Shown: positions 49,086 to 58,692, numbered from the stretch's first letter. The stretch is 64,000 nt of DNA from Pseudomonas sp. 31-12 (GCF_003151075.1 NZ_CP029482.1:1922001-1986000), one strand, 5' to 3'. The notes: generated by a model not told the origin, from the letters alone. A program made the numbers and translations.

Positions 49086-52022
49086 ATGCAGGTTCAAAGC
49101 AGCACTCAAACCAACGTGACACCGCTGAACGAGCTGTTCACGGTGGTTTTAATCACCCACAACCGCAGTGCGTTCCTGCGACGCGCCTTGCAGTACTACA
49201 GCCGTTACTCCGCCAAGGTGCTGGTGCTGGATTCGTCCGTGCAGGGCGAGGAACGCATTGCAACCGACTTTCCGTCGGTCGACTATCGCCATTTGCCGCA
49301 GTTCACCTACACAGGGTTTCAGCAAAAACTCGCGTATGGCGCCAGCCAGGTCACCACGCCGTACATGGTGTTGGCTTCCGACGATGACTTCCTGCTGCAC
49401 GATGCACTGACCGAATCGGTGAACTTCCTCGAGGCCAACCCCGATTACGGTATGTGCCATGGCTACTGCCTGATGTACCTGACGCACTCCAACTACGTGC
49501 AGTACTACCGTCGCGACAAGAAGGTGAAAGAGGATTACAACGCCGAGCGCGCGCAGGATCGTGTGCTCGACTATATGGGCCAGTACATTCCTCCGTTCTA
49601 TGCGGTGCACCGCACTTCACTGTTGCAGGACTGGTACGCGTCCATGCCGGAAGGCACGATTTTCGAGTGGCAGGAAATCGGTCACGTGTATTACATGCTC
49701 GCGCGGGCCAAGGCGCGGATTCTGCCAATGCCTTATGTGGTGCGGGAGGTCAACTACGGCCGTTCCGATCACAACTCCGAAATCATTCACGTCCTGAGTT
49801 TCAAGGACGCCCGCTCCGTCGCCGAGCGTGAGCGCTTTGCCGGTTTCCTCGCCACGCTGCCGACTGACATCAATGGCCTGAACCAGGCGCAGACCGCAGA
49901 GTTCGCCCTGCAAAGTTTCCAGGCGCTGGCCGACAGCCTGGCCGCGCGCAATGCCTTGACGATCGAGCCGGTCTTCGAGTCCTACTGGAAAGACCCTACC
50001 GTCGGCCCGAAACGGGCATTCGGGCCTCAGCAGTATGTCGAGATGCCGTTCTACAACCAGGCATTTTTTGATCAACTGACCGAGTGCGAATTCCTGCTCC
50101 ATGCGATGCCTGCCGGACGTTTGCAGCTGGATGAGATGGAAGGTGCGTTACTTCAGCAGCACACGTTGCAGCGCACCTATTCCAATGACACGCCCGAGAC
50201 CATCCAGACCCGTTTGCTGCATGCCGTGCAGTTGGGCGCCTTCAACCGTCAGGTCGTGCAAAAACTGGCACAGCAGCTGTTGGACATGGGCGAGAGCGCC
50301 GATGCGAAAATATTGACCGACTGGATTGCCCGCCTCGGCAGCCTACCGACCTACGACAGCCGTCAGTTGCTGGACAGTATGCCTTCCGGCCGGCTGTTGA
50401 ACTGGTTGCAGGCACGCCAGCCGAACGACACCGCAGTACGGAAAATCAATCAACACCTGGCGGCCAACGAGGGCGGGCCTCAGTTCGGCATTCTGTTGCT
50501 GGATCTTGAAGCCGACATGGACAAGTTGCAGGTCACCTTCGACAGTCTGATGGAAAGCGCTTTGCGCGCCTTCAAGGTGGTGGTCTTCACCACCGGTGAT
50601 TTACCCGAGGTCACCACCGAACAAAATACCGTGCATTTTGTAAAGGTCAGCGCAAGCAACTACGTTGATAGACTGAACCAGATTGCCCAGCGCTCGACTT
50701 CGGACTGGCTGCTGTTGGCTGAGGCCGGTGACGAATTCACCGCTGCCGGCCTCCTGCGCGCCAGCCTGGAGTTGCAGAACGCCGAAGGTTGCCGTGCGGT
50801 GGCAATGGATGAGATTCAGCGTCGTAGTAAAGGCACATTGACCGAGGTTTTCCGCCCGGCCTTCAACCTCGACCTGCTGCAAAGTCTGCCGGCGTTGACC
50901 GCCCGGCACTGGCTGATCCGACGTGAGGTGTTAGTGGATGTCGGTGGTTATGCCCGCGAGTTCAGCGATGCACTGGAATTCGACCTGCTGCTGCGCCTGA
51001 TCGAAACCGGCGGGCTGGCGGGTCTGGCGCATTTGGCCGAGCCATTGCTTATCACCCCGGCGGTGGACCTGGCACCGAACGAGCACCAACGTCAGACCCT
51101 GGTGCGCCACTTGGCAACCCGTGGCTATCAGGCTCAGGTGAGTGCTGAGGCATTTGGTGGCTTGCGGATCGACTACCGCCATGTCGCGCGTCCTAAGGTA
51201 TCGATCATCGTGCGCAGCGAAGGCTGTCAGGAGCAATTGCAGCGCTGCCTGGTGAGCGTACTGCAGCGCACGCGCTATCAGAACAACGAAATTATCATCG
51301 CCGACAATCACAGTCAGTCAGCCGACCTGCTGACGTGGCTCGACAGTCTGGAGCAGAACGGTCGCGGACGGATTCGTCTGATCAAGAGCGAGCAGCGCGT
51401 GAGCTCGTCGGCGTTGCTCAACCAGGCTGTCGCGCAGGCGCAAGGTGAGTATCTGATACTGCTCGCGGCGGACGCGGAGGTGGTCAATGCCAATTGGATC
51501 GAAGCCTTGCTCAACCAGGCTCAGCGTCCGGAAGTGGGGGTGGTCGGTGCCAAGCTGGTTGATCGCGAGGGCAGCGTGACCGGCGCCGGTTTGATTCTGG
51601 GGCTGAACGATGGCGTGGCTTCTGCGTTCATCGGCGAGAAAAAAGATGCGCCGGGGCATATGCATCGCCTGCTGGTCGAGCAGAACTATTCGGCGGTTTC
51701 CGACGCTTGTCTGATGGTGCGCAAGGAGGTATTTGACGCACTGGGCGGGTTGGATGAAGAACATTTCGAGCAAGCGTATGCCGATGTCGATTTTTGCCTG
51801 AAAGCTGCCGATGCCGGGTTACTGACCGTATGGACGCCGCAAGTGCAAATCGTCCACCCCGGCACTTTGCCGGATCACCCGCAGGCGGCAGCCGCTCTGC
51901 GCGACAAGTGGCGCGCCCGCTTCGAACAGGACTCGGCCTACAACCAGAACCTGGCCTTGACCGGCAAGGGCTTTACTCTCAGCGAACCGACCAGCGTGAA
52001 CTGGGCGCAGTTGCTCGCATAA
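49086..52022 (+). CDS. Large glycosyltransferase with TIGR00180-like and GT2 domains (Fgt2-like)
   Basis: A 978-aa protein. Residues about 15-290 are a TIGR00180-type glycosyltransferase domain (FTVVLITHNRSAFLRRAL; VLASDDDFLLHDAL with an Asp cluster). A helical middle follows, and about 460-690 is GT2-like but diverged (RRSKGTLTEVFRPAFNLDLL). Residues about 700-960 are GT2 (VSIIVRSEGCQEQLQRCL; NANWIEALLNQAQRPEVGVVGAKL). This last module is clearly related to module 3 of the 1190-aa protein. Size and place suggest the second flagellin glycan transferase, like Fgt2 of P. syringae. Confidence 0.82.
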   Translation: MQVQSSTQTNVTPLNELFTVVLITHNRSAFLRRALQYYSRYSAKVLVLDSSVQGEERIATDFPSVDYRHLPQFTYTGFQQKLAYGASQVTTPYMVLASDDDFLLHDALTESVNFLEANPDYGMCHGYCLMYLTHSNYVQYYRRDKKVKEDYNAERAQDRVLDYMGQYIPPFYAVHRTSLLQDWYASMPEGTIFEWQEIGHVYYMLARAKARILPMPYVVREVNYGRSDHNSEIIHVLSFKDARSVAERERFAGFLATLPTDINGLNQAQTAEFALQSFQALADSLAARNALTIEPVFESYWKDPTVGPKRAFGPQQYVEMPFYNQAFFDQLTECEFLLHAMPAGRLQLDEMEGALLQQHTLQRTYSNDTPETIQTRLLHAVQLGAFNRQVVQKLAQQLLDMGESADAKILTDWIARLGSLPTYDSRQLLDSMPSGRLLNWLQARQPNDTAVRKINQHLAANEGGPQFGILLLDLEADMDKLQVTFDSLMESALRAFKVVVFTTGDLPEVTTEQNTVHFVKVSASNYVDRLNQIAQRSTSDWLLLAEAGDEFTAAGLLRASLELQNAEGCRAVAMDEIQRRSKGTLTEVFRPAFNLDLLQSLPALTARHWLIRREVLVDVGGYAREFSDALEFDLLLRLIETGGLAGLAHLAEPLLITPAVDLAPNEHQRQTLVRHLATRGYQAQVSAEAFGGLRIDYRHVARPKVSIIVRSEGCQEQLQRCLVSVLQRTRYQNNEIIIADNHSQSADLLTWLDSLEQNGRGRIRLIKSEQRVSSSALLNQAVAQAQGEYLILLAADAEVVNANWIEALLNQAQRPEVGVVGAKLVDREGSVTGAGLILGLNDGVASAFIGEKKDAPGHMHRLLVEQNYSAVSDACLMVRKEVFDALGGLDEEHFEQAYADVDFCLKAADAGLLTVWTPQVQIVHPGTLPDHPQAAAALRDKWRARFEQDSAYNQNLALTGKGFTLSEPTSVNWAQLLA

Positions 52023-52052
52023 GCCTGGCTGACAGGTAAAAGGATTCAAGGC

Positions 52053-53054
52053 ATGTTCAACGGTAAATCGATTTTCATCTCTGGCGGTACCGGCTCGTTC
52101 GGGCGCAATTTCATCCGCCGGTTGCTGGAGCAATACCAGCCCAAGCGTGTGGTGGTGTTTTCCCGCGATGAGCTCAAGCAATACGAGATGCAGCAGACGT
52201 TCAACGCGCCGTGCATGCGTTACTTCATCGGTGATGTGCGCGACGCCGAGCGTTTGCGTCAGGCCATGCGCGGCATCGATTACGTGGTACATGCCGCAGC
52301 CTTGAAACAAGTGCCGGCGGCGGAATACAACCCCACCGAATGCATCCGCACCAACGTCAACGGCGCGGAAAATATCATTGCAGCGGCCATCGACAACGGC
52401 GTAAAAAAAGTCGTCGCGCTGTCCACCGACAAGGCTGCCAGCCCGATCAACCTGTACGGCGCGACCAAGCTGCTGTCGGACAAACTGTTCGTGGCCGCCA
52501 ACAACATTGCTGGCGAACAGCAGACTCGTTTTGCCGTGGTGCGCTATGGCAATGTCGCGGGCTCGCGGGGGTCGGTGGTGCCGTTCTTCAGCAAACTGAT
52601 TGCCGAGGGCGCCAAAGAGCTGCCGATCACCGACGAGCGCATGACGCGTTTCTGGATCACCCTCGACCACGGCGTGCAGTTTGTGCTCGACAGCTTCGCC
52701 CGCATGCACGGCGGTGAAGTGTTTGTGCCGAAGATCCCGTCGATTCGCATCGTCGATCTGGCGCTGGGCATGGCTGAACATTTGCCGCACAAAAACGTCG
52801 GCATCCGTCCGGGGGAAAAACTCCATGAGCTGATGGTGCCGCTGGATGACGCGCGCATGACCCTGGAGTTCGATGATCACTACACCATTCAGCCGTCGAT
52901 TCGTTTCACCAGCGTCGACGTGGATTTTGCCGTCGACAAATTGGGCGAGCAGGGCCGACCGGTGAGCGAAGACTTCGAGTACCGCTCCGACACTAATCCG
53001 CACTTTCTGTCGGTCGGCCAGATCGCCGACCTGCACGCGGAGCTGTCGGCATGA
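52053..53054 (+). CDS. pseB: UDP-N-acetylglucosamine 4,6-dehydratase (inverting) PseB
   Basis: A 333-aa SDR protein. Rossmann start FISGGTGSFGRNFIRRLL; VHAAALKQVPAAEYNP is diagnostic of PseB/FlaA1; STDKAASPINLYGATKL contains the YxxxK pair. It converts UDP-GlcNAc to the 4-keto-L-arabino sugar, the first step to pseudaminic acid. ATG with AAGGATTCAAGG before it. The pseC ATG overlaps its stop (ATGA). Confidence 0.96.
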   Translation: MFNGKSIFISGGTGSFGRNFIRRLLEQYQPKRVVVFSRDELKQYEMQQTFNAPCMRYFIGDVRDAERLRQAMRGIDYVVHAAALKQVPAAEYNPTECIRTNVNGAENIIAAAIDNGVKKVVALSTDKAASPINLYGATKLLSDKLFVAANNIAGEQQTRFAVVRYGNVAGSRGSVVPFFSKLIAEGAKELPITDERMTRFWITLDHGVQFVLDSFARMHGGEVFVPKIPSIRIVDLALGMAEHLPHKNVGIRPGEKLHELMVPLDDARMTLEFDDHYTIQPSIRFTSVDVDFAVDKLGEQGRPVSEDFEYRSDTNPHFLSVGQIADLHAELSA

Positions 53055-54214
53055 TTCCCTACGGTCGGCAAAGCCTCGATCAGGCAGACATCGATGCGGT
53101 GGTTGCCGTGTTGCAGTCCGACTGGCTGACGCAAGGGCCGACCATCGAGCGTTTCGAACAGGCCATGGCCGAGCGTTGCCAGGCCGATTTCGCGGTCGCG
53201 GTGTGCAATGCCACGGCGGCGTTGCACATTGCCTGTCTCGCCGCCGGCCTCGGGCCGGGCGATCGGCTATGGACCACGCCCAACACCTTCCTGGCCTCGG
53301 CCAACTGCGGTCGCTACTGCGGCGCCGAGGTCGATTTCGTCGACATCGATCCGCTGACCTGGAACATCGACGCCTGCACCCTGGCGTCGAAGCTTGAAAT
53401 CGCCGAGCGCGACGGCAAGCTGCCGAAAGTGCTGGTGGCGGTGGCGTTCTCCGGGCAGAGCTGCGATATGCGTATGATCGCCGAACTGGCCGAACGCTAT
53501 GGCTTTACGGTGATTGAGGATGCCTCCCACGCGGTTGGGGCGTCTTATGCCGGGCGTCCGGTAGGATGCGGTGAATTCGCGGCAATGACGGTGTTCAGTT
53601 TCCACCCGGTGAAGATCATCACCAGTGCCGAAGGCGGCATGGTGCTGACCAATCGCCCGGAACTGGCCGAGCGCTTGCAGCGCCTGCGCAGCCACGGCAT
53701 GACCCGTGACCCCGCGCAGATGACCGAACCCAGCCACGGCCCCTGGTACTACCAGCAAGTGGAACTGGGCTTCAATTACCGCATCACCGACCTGCAAGCG
53801 GCCCTCGGTCTGTCGCAGCTGAACAAGCTCGATGGCTTCATCGAGCGTCGTCGTGAACTGGCGGCGCGTTATGAGCGGTTGCTGGCGTACTTGCCGCTGA
53901 GCTTGCCCAGCACGCAGCCCGAGGCCGAATCGGCGTGGCATCTGTACGTGGTGCGCTTGCAGACGGAGCGGATCAACCTCAGACATCGACAGGTGTTCGA
54001 AGGCTTGCGAGCGGCCGGGGTGGGTGTGAACCTGCACTATATTCCGCTGCACTTGCAGCCGTACTATCGCGACCTGGGTTTTGCCGAGGGGGATTTCCCC
54101 CAGGCCGAACGTTATTACGCCGAGGCCATCAGCCTGCCGCTGTTTCCTCTGCTGAGCGATGAACAACAGGACTATGTGGTCGAGCAATTGCGACGACTGA
54201 TCCTTGAAGAGTAG
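53051..54214 (+). CDS. pseC: UDP-4-amino-4,6-dideoxy-N-acetyl-beta-L-altrosamine transaminase PseC
   Basis: A 387-aa DegT/DnrJ/EryC1-type aminotransferase. IPYGRQSLDQADIDAVV is the standard PseC start; the PLP lysine is in FSFHPVKIITSAEGG. It adds the 4-amino group to the PseB product, using glutamate as donor. Start overlaps pseB as ATGA. A direct repeat (GAGTAGTGACT, twice) stands around its stop at 54209-54233. Confidence 0.95.
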   Translation: MIPYGRQSLDQADIDAVVAVLQSDWLTQGPTIERFEQAMAERCQADFAVAVCNATAALHIACLAAGLGPGDRLWTTPNTFLASANCGRYCGAEVDFVDIDPLTWNIDACTLASKLEIAERDGKLPKVLVAVAFSGQSCDMRMIAELAERYGFTVIEDASHAVGASYAGRPVGCGEFAAMTVFSFHPVKIITSAEGGMVLTNRPELAERLQRLRSHGMTRDPAQMTEPSHGPWYYQQVELGFNYRITDLQAALGLSQLNKLDGFIERRRELAARYERLLAYLPLSLPSTQPEAESAWHLYVVRLQTERINLRHRQVFEGLRAAGVGVNLHYIPLHLQPYYRDLGFAEGDFPQAERYYAEAISLPLFPLLSDEQQDYVVEQLRRLILEE

Positions 54215-54235
54215 TGACTTGAGGAGTAGTGACTC

Positions 54236-54931
54236 TTGAGCTGCGTTGCGATCATTCCAGCCCGCGGTGGCAGCAAGCGAATCCCGCGCAAGAACCTCAA
54301 GCCGTTCGACGGCGTGCCGATGATCGTCCGTTCGATTCGCACGGCGCTGGAATCGAATCTGTTCGACCAGGTGATCGTCAGCACCGACGATGAGGAGATC
54401 GCCGAGGTCGCACAGGCCCATGGGGCTCAAGTGCCGTTCATGCGGCCCGCGGCGCTGGCCGACGATTTCACCGGGACCGCAGCGGTCATCGTGCACGCCT
54501 TGAAGCAATTGCCGCCGTTCGACTATGCGTGCTGCGTCTACGCGACGGCGCCCCTGTTGCAGGCGCGTTATCTGCGTCAGGGGCATGAGTTGCTGGTGCA
54601 GCATCCGGACAAGTCTTTCGCGTTTTCTGTCAGCAGTTTCGGCTTCCCGGTGCAACGGGCCTTGACCCTCGACGAGCAGGGCGCCTTGACCTCGCTCTAC
54701 CCGGAATTTCGCGATACCCGCTCCCAGGACTTGCCCGAGGCCTTTCAAGACGCCGGCCAGTTCTACTGGGGGCGTAGCGAGGCCTGGTTGCGTGGCGATG
54801 TGCTGTTCTCGCCGGTGAGCCTGCCGGTGATTCTGCCGCGGCATCTGGTGCAGGACATCGACACCCTCGAAGACTGGAAACGCGCCGAATACCTCTACGC
54901 CGCCTTGAAGGCGGGTGGTGAGTTGCAATGA
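54236..54931 (+). CDS. pseF: Pseudaminic acid cytidylyltransferase PseF
   Basis: A 231-aa CMP-sugar synthetase. CVAIIPARGGSKRIPRKN at the N-terminus is the CTP-binding signature, and DDEEIAEVAQAHGA and DYACCVYATAPLL follow the PseF pattern. It activates pseudaminic acid with CTP. The start is a TTG at 54236 behind GAGGAG; no ATG is present before the signature. Its stop overlaps the next ATG. Confidence 0.93.
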   Translation: MSCVAIIPARGGSKRIPRKNLKPFDGVPMIVRSIRTALESNLFDQVIVSTDDEEIAEVAQAHGAQVPFMRPAALADDFTGTAAVIVHALKQLPPFDYACCVYATAPLLQARYLRQGHELLVQHPDKSFAFSVSSFGFPVQRALTLDEQGALTSLYPEFRDTRSQDLPEAFQDAGQFYWGRSEAWLRGDVLFSPVSLPVILPRHLVQDIDTLEDWKRAEYLYAALKAGGELQ

Positions 54932-56427
54932 GAGTACTGATCCGCGCCGACGCGTCGCCGACCATTGGCAGTGGCCATATCGCCCGCTGCCTGACCCTGG
55001 CCAGAGTGTTGCGCAAGCAGGGCGCGCATGTTGCCTTCGCCTGTCGTCTGTTGCCGGGGCATCGGCTGCACAGTTTGCGTGCCGAGGGTTTCGAGACCTT
55101 CGCGCTGCCGGAGCGCTATCCCGATGAAGACCCGCAGCAGGCCATCGAGTCGATGCTGCCGTGGCAGGCGGACATTGCAGCGCTGGGGCAAGCATTGGAA
55201 AGTCATCCGGCTTTCGACTGGATCATCGTCGACCACTATGGTCTCGATCATCACTGGCAGACCGCCGCGCGCCGCTGGGCTCCGCGAATCGCGGCGGTGG
55301 ACGATTTGGCCACTCGGCAATACAGCGTCGATCTGCTGCTCAATCAAAATCTGTCGGGCACCTCAGAGGCTTATGCCTCCCTGCTGACGCCCGATTGCCA
55401 GACCCTGCTCGGCCCACGGTTTGCCCTGCTGCGCGATGAGTTCTGTTGCCCGGCGATCGAGATCAAACCTCGGGCCAGGCGTGTGCTGGTGAACTTCGGC
55501 GGTTTCGATGCGGCCATGCAAACCCACCACGCGATGTTGGCACTGGCGGACCTTCATGAGCTGGAAGTCGATTTCGTGGCGGGTGCCGACAACCCGGCGT
55601 GGGAACAGATGCAGGGTCTGGTGGATTATCGTCCGAACTGGCGCCTGCACAGTTTTGTCAGCGATTTCTACCAGCTGATGACCGAAGTCGATCTGTTCAT
55701 CGGTGCCGGTGGCGGTACCAGTTGGGAGCGAGCGGCCATGGGGTTGCCGACGATCTGCATTGCGGTCGCGAATAATCAGCAGGCCAACGGCGAGGTCATG
55801 GCGACCTCGGGGGCTCATGTGTTCCTGGGCAACCGCGAGCAGGTCAGCGTCGAGCAGTTGCGCCTGGCCATCGGTTTTATCGTGGGCAATCAGGGGATTC
55901 GTCAGAGTCTGGCCGAGCGCTCGCGGCAGTTGGTCGATGGTCGTGGGGCGCAGCGGGTAGCGGCAGCGCTGGCAGGGGCGGTGTTGCAGGTTCGTCGGGC
56001 CACTCAGGACGACGCGCAATTGTTGTTCGAGGGGCGCAATGCCGAGGCGGTACGGCGCTGGTCGCTGGACACTCACGTTATCGACTGGCAACGGCATCAG
56101 GCCTGGCTGGCCGCGAGCTTGAGCAACCCGCGGCGGTTGCTGTTGATCGCCGAGGCGGATGACGGCCCGGTCGGTGTGCTGCGTTATGACCTCGACGATG
56201 CTCGTGCCGAAGTCTCGATTTATTTGTTCGAAAGCCGAATCGGCCTGGGTTGGGGCAGGGCGCTGCTGGCGCGGGGCGAAGCCTTCGTCACCGTTCATTG
56301 GCCGCAACTGGAAGCCATCACCGCTCAGGTGCTGCCGGCCAACCAAGTATCGCTGAAGGTTTTCCGCGAGACCGGTTTCACTCAGAGTGCTTGTGCGTTT
56401 ACACGCGTTTTAAAGGATCACCCATGA
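54928..56427 (+). CDS. pseG: PseG-PseH fusion: UDP-sugar hydrolase plus N-acetyltransferase
   Basis: A 499-aa fusion. Residues about 1-345 are PseG (RADASPTIGSGHIARCLTLA; DHYGLDHHWQ; GAGGGTSWERAAMGLPTI), which removes UDP from the 2,4-diacetamido sugar. Residues about 349-499 are a GNAT acetyltransferase like PseH (LQVRRATQDDAQLLFEGRN; RIGLGWGRALLARGEAF; NQVSLKVFRETGF), which acetylates the 4-amino group made by PseC. The two steps flank UDP release in the pathway, so fusion is sensible. Both halves look complete. Starts and ends overlap pseF and pseI as ATGA. Confidence 0.93.
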   Translation: MRVLIRADASPTIGSGHIARCLTLARVLRKQGAHVAFACRLLPGHRLHSLRAEGFETFALPERYPDEDPQQAIESMLPWQADIAALGQALESHPAFDWIIVDHYGLDHHWQTAARRWAPRIAAVDDLATRQYSVDLLLNQNLSGTSEAYASLLTPDCQTLLGPRFALLRDEFCCPAIEIKPRARRVLVNFGGFDAAMQTHHAMLALADLHELEVDFVAGADNPAWEQMQGLVDYRPNWRLHSFVSDFYQLMTEVDLFIGAGGGTSWERAAMGLPTICIAVANNQQANGEVMATSGAHVFLGNREQVSVEQLRLAIGFIVGNQGIRQSLAERSRQLVDGRGAQRVAAALAGAVLQVRRATQDDAQLLFEGRNAEAVRRWSLDTHVIDWQRHQAWLAASLSNPRRLLLIAEADDGPVGVLRYDLDDARAEVSIYLFESRIGLGWGRALLARGEAFVTVHWPQLEAITAQVLPANQVSLKVFRETGFTQSACAFTRVLKDHP

Positions 56428-57476
56428 CCAGTTTCAAGATCGGCAACCGCTCGATCGGTGCCGATGCGCCGCCGTTCATCATTGCCGAGATGAGCGGCAA
56501 CCATAACCAGTCGCTGGAGGTGGCGCTGCAGATCGTCGAAGCCGCGGCCAAGGCCGGCGCGCATGCCTTGAAGCTGCAAACCTACACCGCCGAGACCATG
56601 ACGCTGGATCTGTCCGAAGGCGAGTTCTTCATCAAGGACCCCAACAGCCTGTGGGCCGGTTCTTCGCTGTACGCGCTGTACGAGAAAGCCCATACACCGT
56701 GGGAATGGCATGCGCCGATTTTCGCCCGGGCCAAAGAGTTGGGGATGCTGGCGTTCTCCACACCGTTCGATGACACGGCGGTGGATTTTCTCGAAAGCCT
56801 GGATGTGCCGGCCTACAAGATCGCCAGTTTCGAGAACACCGATCTGCCGTTGATCCGGCGGGTCGCTGCCACCGGCAAGCCGCTGATCATCTCCACAGGC
56901 ATGGCCAGCATCGCCGAGCTCGACGAAACCGTGCGCGCCGCCCGTGAGGCCGGTTGCAAGGACCTGGTGTTGCTCAAGTGCACCAGCACCTACCCGGCGA
57001 CGCCAGCCAACAGCAATGTGCGCACTATCCCTCATCTGCGTGAGTTGTTTGGGTGTGAAGTCGGTTTGTCCGATCATTCGATGGGCGTCGGAGTGTCCGT
57101 CGCGGCCGTGGCGCTGGGGGCGACGGTGGTGGAAAAACATTTCACCCTCGACCGTGCCGCCGGTGGGGTGGACGCCAGTTTCTCCCTGGAACCGGCCGAA
57201 CTCGCCAGCCTGGTGATCGAAACCGAACGCGCCTGGCAGGCCATGGGCCAAGTGCATTACGGCGTGACCGAGGCCGAGCGCAAGTCTTTGGTATACCGCC
57301 GTTCGCTGTACGTCACTCAGGACATGGCCGCCGGTGAGCCTTTCACCGTCGCCAATCTGCGGGCCATCCGGCCTGGCCTGGGGCTGGCCCCCAAACACGT
57401 TGAAACCCTTCTGGGCCGCCGCGCCCGCCAAGCCATCAAGCGCGGAACGCCGCTGGACTGGTCATTGGTCGAATAA
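56424..57476 (+). CDS. pseI: Pseudaminic acid synthase PseI
   Basis: A 350-aa NeuB-family synthase. FIIAEMSGNHNQSLEVAL, AGAHALKLQTYTAETMTLD, LISTGMASIAELDE, and CEVGLSDHSMGVG are family blocks; a SAF domain (SLYVTQDMAAGEPFTVANLRAIRPG) ends the protein. It condenses the free diacetamido sugar with phosphoenolpyruvate. The ATG at 56424 overlaps the stop of pseG-pseH; the open frame from 56250 is inside that gene. With pseB, C, F and G-H the set of enzymes is complete. Confidence 0.96.
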   Translation: MTSFKIGNRSIGADAPPFIIAEMSGNHNQSLEVALQIVEAAAKAGAHALKLQTYTAETMTLDLSEGEFFIKDPNSLWAGSSLYALYEKAHTPWEWHAPIFARAKELGMLAFSTPFDDTAVDFLESLDVPAYKIASFENTDLPLIRRVAATGKPLIISTGMASIAELDETVRAAREAGCKDLVLLKCTSTYPATPANSNVRTIPHLRELFGCEVGLSDHSMGVGVSVAAVALGATVVEKHFTLDRAAGGVDASFSLEPAELASLVIETERAWQAMGQVHYGVTEAERKSLVYRRSLYVTQDMAAGEPFTVANLRAIRPGLGLAPKHVETLLGRRARQAIKRGTPLDWSLVE

Positions 57477-57705
57477 CCGCTTGTGGGGCTGATTCGGCAA
57501 ATTAGCGTGACCTGCGAGTCATAACGCGCATCTTCACTGTATTGTATAAAAAGGGGAGATGGCGCCTGGTCTGTTTTTAGCCCAGTGATGGCCTTTTATT
57601 CTTCCCGCTGTCAGCCCCTTGAGGGCGACGTTATTCGTTGTTTGTCGGCGCCCCTCGAATCCTTGCGAGCGGTGGTATTGGGCTGTTTATTATTGGGAAG
57701 CCGTA
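57477..57705. other. Intergenic region after pseI
   Basis: 229 bases without a clear gene. It includes TGTATTGTATAAAAAGGGGAG (57538-57558), an AT-rich stretch that could serve as a -10 region for the KAS III gene. No hairpin with a T-run is seen after pseI. Confidence 0.35.
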
Positions 57706-58632
57706 ATGATTGGCATAAAGAGCATTGCGAGCTACGTTCCTGTAGCCGGCGTGGACAATTACGCACAAGGTGCAAAATTCGAAAAGGATGAAGAGTTCAT
57801 CCTGGGCAAGATCGGCTCGGCCTTCCTGCCGCGCAAAGATGCCGGTCAGGAAACCTCGGACCTGTGTGTCGAAGCAGTCAACGCGCTGTTCGCCAACAAT
57901 CCCGAATTGAAGCGTGAAGCCATCGACGTGCTGATCGTCGTTACCCAGAACGGCGACGAAGAAGGTCTGCCACACACCGCCGCCATCGTTCAAGACAAAC
58001 TGGGCTTGCCGACGACCGTGGCCGCGTTCGACATTTCCCTGGGCTGCTCCGGTTACGTCTACGGCATCTACGCCATCAAGGGCTTCATGGAAGCCGCGGG
58101 CCTGAAGAATGGCTTGCTGGTGACCGCCGATCCGTACTCCAAGATCGTCGACCCGGAAGACCGCAACACCACCATGCTGTTCGGCGATGCCGCCACCGCC
58201 ACCTGGATGGGCGAAGATGCACCATGGCAGTTGGGCAAGGCCAAGTTCGGCACCGACGGTTCCGGCGCACCGCACCTGAAGGTTTCCGATGGGGTGTTCT
58301 TCATGAACGGCCGTCAGGTGTTCAACTTTGCGCTGCTCAAAGTGCCGGCGCATTTGCATGAGTTGCTCGCTGATTCGGGCCTGACAGCTGACGATATCGA
58401 TGCCTTCTGCATTCACCAGGGCAGTGCGGCAATTGTCGACGCCGTGGCGCGGCGTTTTGAGGGTGAGCCTGAGAAATTCATCAAGGACATGGTCGAGACT
58501 GGCAATACCGTGTCGTCGAGCATTCCGTTGCTGCTGGAAAAACACGTGCTGGACTCGGAGTGGCAGCGGGTGGCGCTGAGTGGTTTCGGGGTAGGGCTGT
58601 CCTGGGGTTCGGCGATCATCTATCGTCCTTGA
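57706..58632 (+). CDS. 3-oxoacyl-ACP synthase III (FabH-like) of the flagellin island
   Basis: A 308-aa KAS III protein. The active-site Cys is in DISLGCSGYVYGI, His in DAFCIHQGSAAIVD, and Asn in METGNTVSSSIPLLL, so the catalytic triad is intact. ATG 57706 gives MIGIKSIASYVPVAGVDN, the family start. Flagellin glycosylation islands of P. aeruginosa a-type and P. syringae carry such a gene (orfC, orf3) beside the glycosyltransferases. It is thought to make an acyl group placed on the glycan. That role is inference; the catalytic residues themselves are visible. Confidence 0.88.
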   Translation: MIGIKSIASYVPVAGVDNYAQGAKFEKDEEFILGKIGSAFLPRKDAGQETSDLCVEAVNALFANNPELKREAIDVLIVVTQNGDEEGLPHTAAIVQDKLGLPTTVAAFDISLGCSGYVYGIYAIKGFMEAAGLKNGLLVTADPYSKIVDPEDRNTTMLFGDAATATWMGEDAPWQLGKAKFGTDGSGAPHLKVSDGVFFMNGRQVFNFALLKVPAHLHELLADSGLTADDIDAFCIHQGSAAIVDAVARRFEGEPEKFIKDMVETGNTVSSSIPLLLEKHVLDSEWQRVALSGFGVGLSWGSAIIYRP

Positions 58633-58657
58633 GCTTCTAAAAGCCAGACCCAACAAA

Positions 58658-58692
58658 AGCGTTCAAGGTGTAACCTTGAGCGCTATTTTTTT
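58658..58692 (+). terminator. Rho-independent terminator after the KAS III gene
   Basis: AGCGTTCAAGGT, short loop, ACCTTGAGCGCT, then ATTTTTTT, 25 bases after the stop. Confidence 0.9.
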
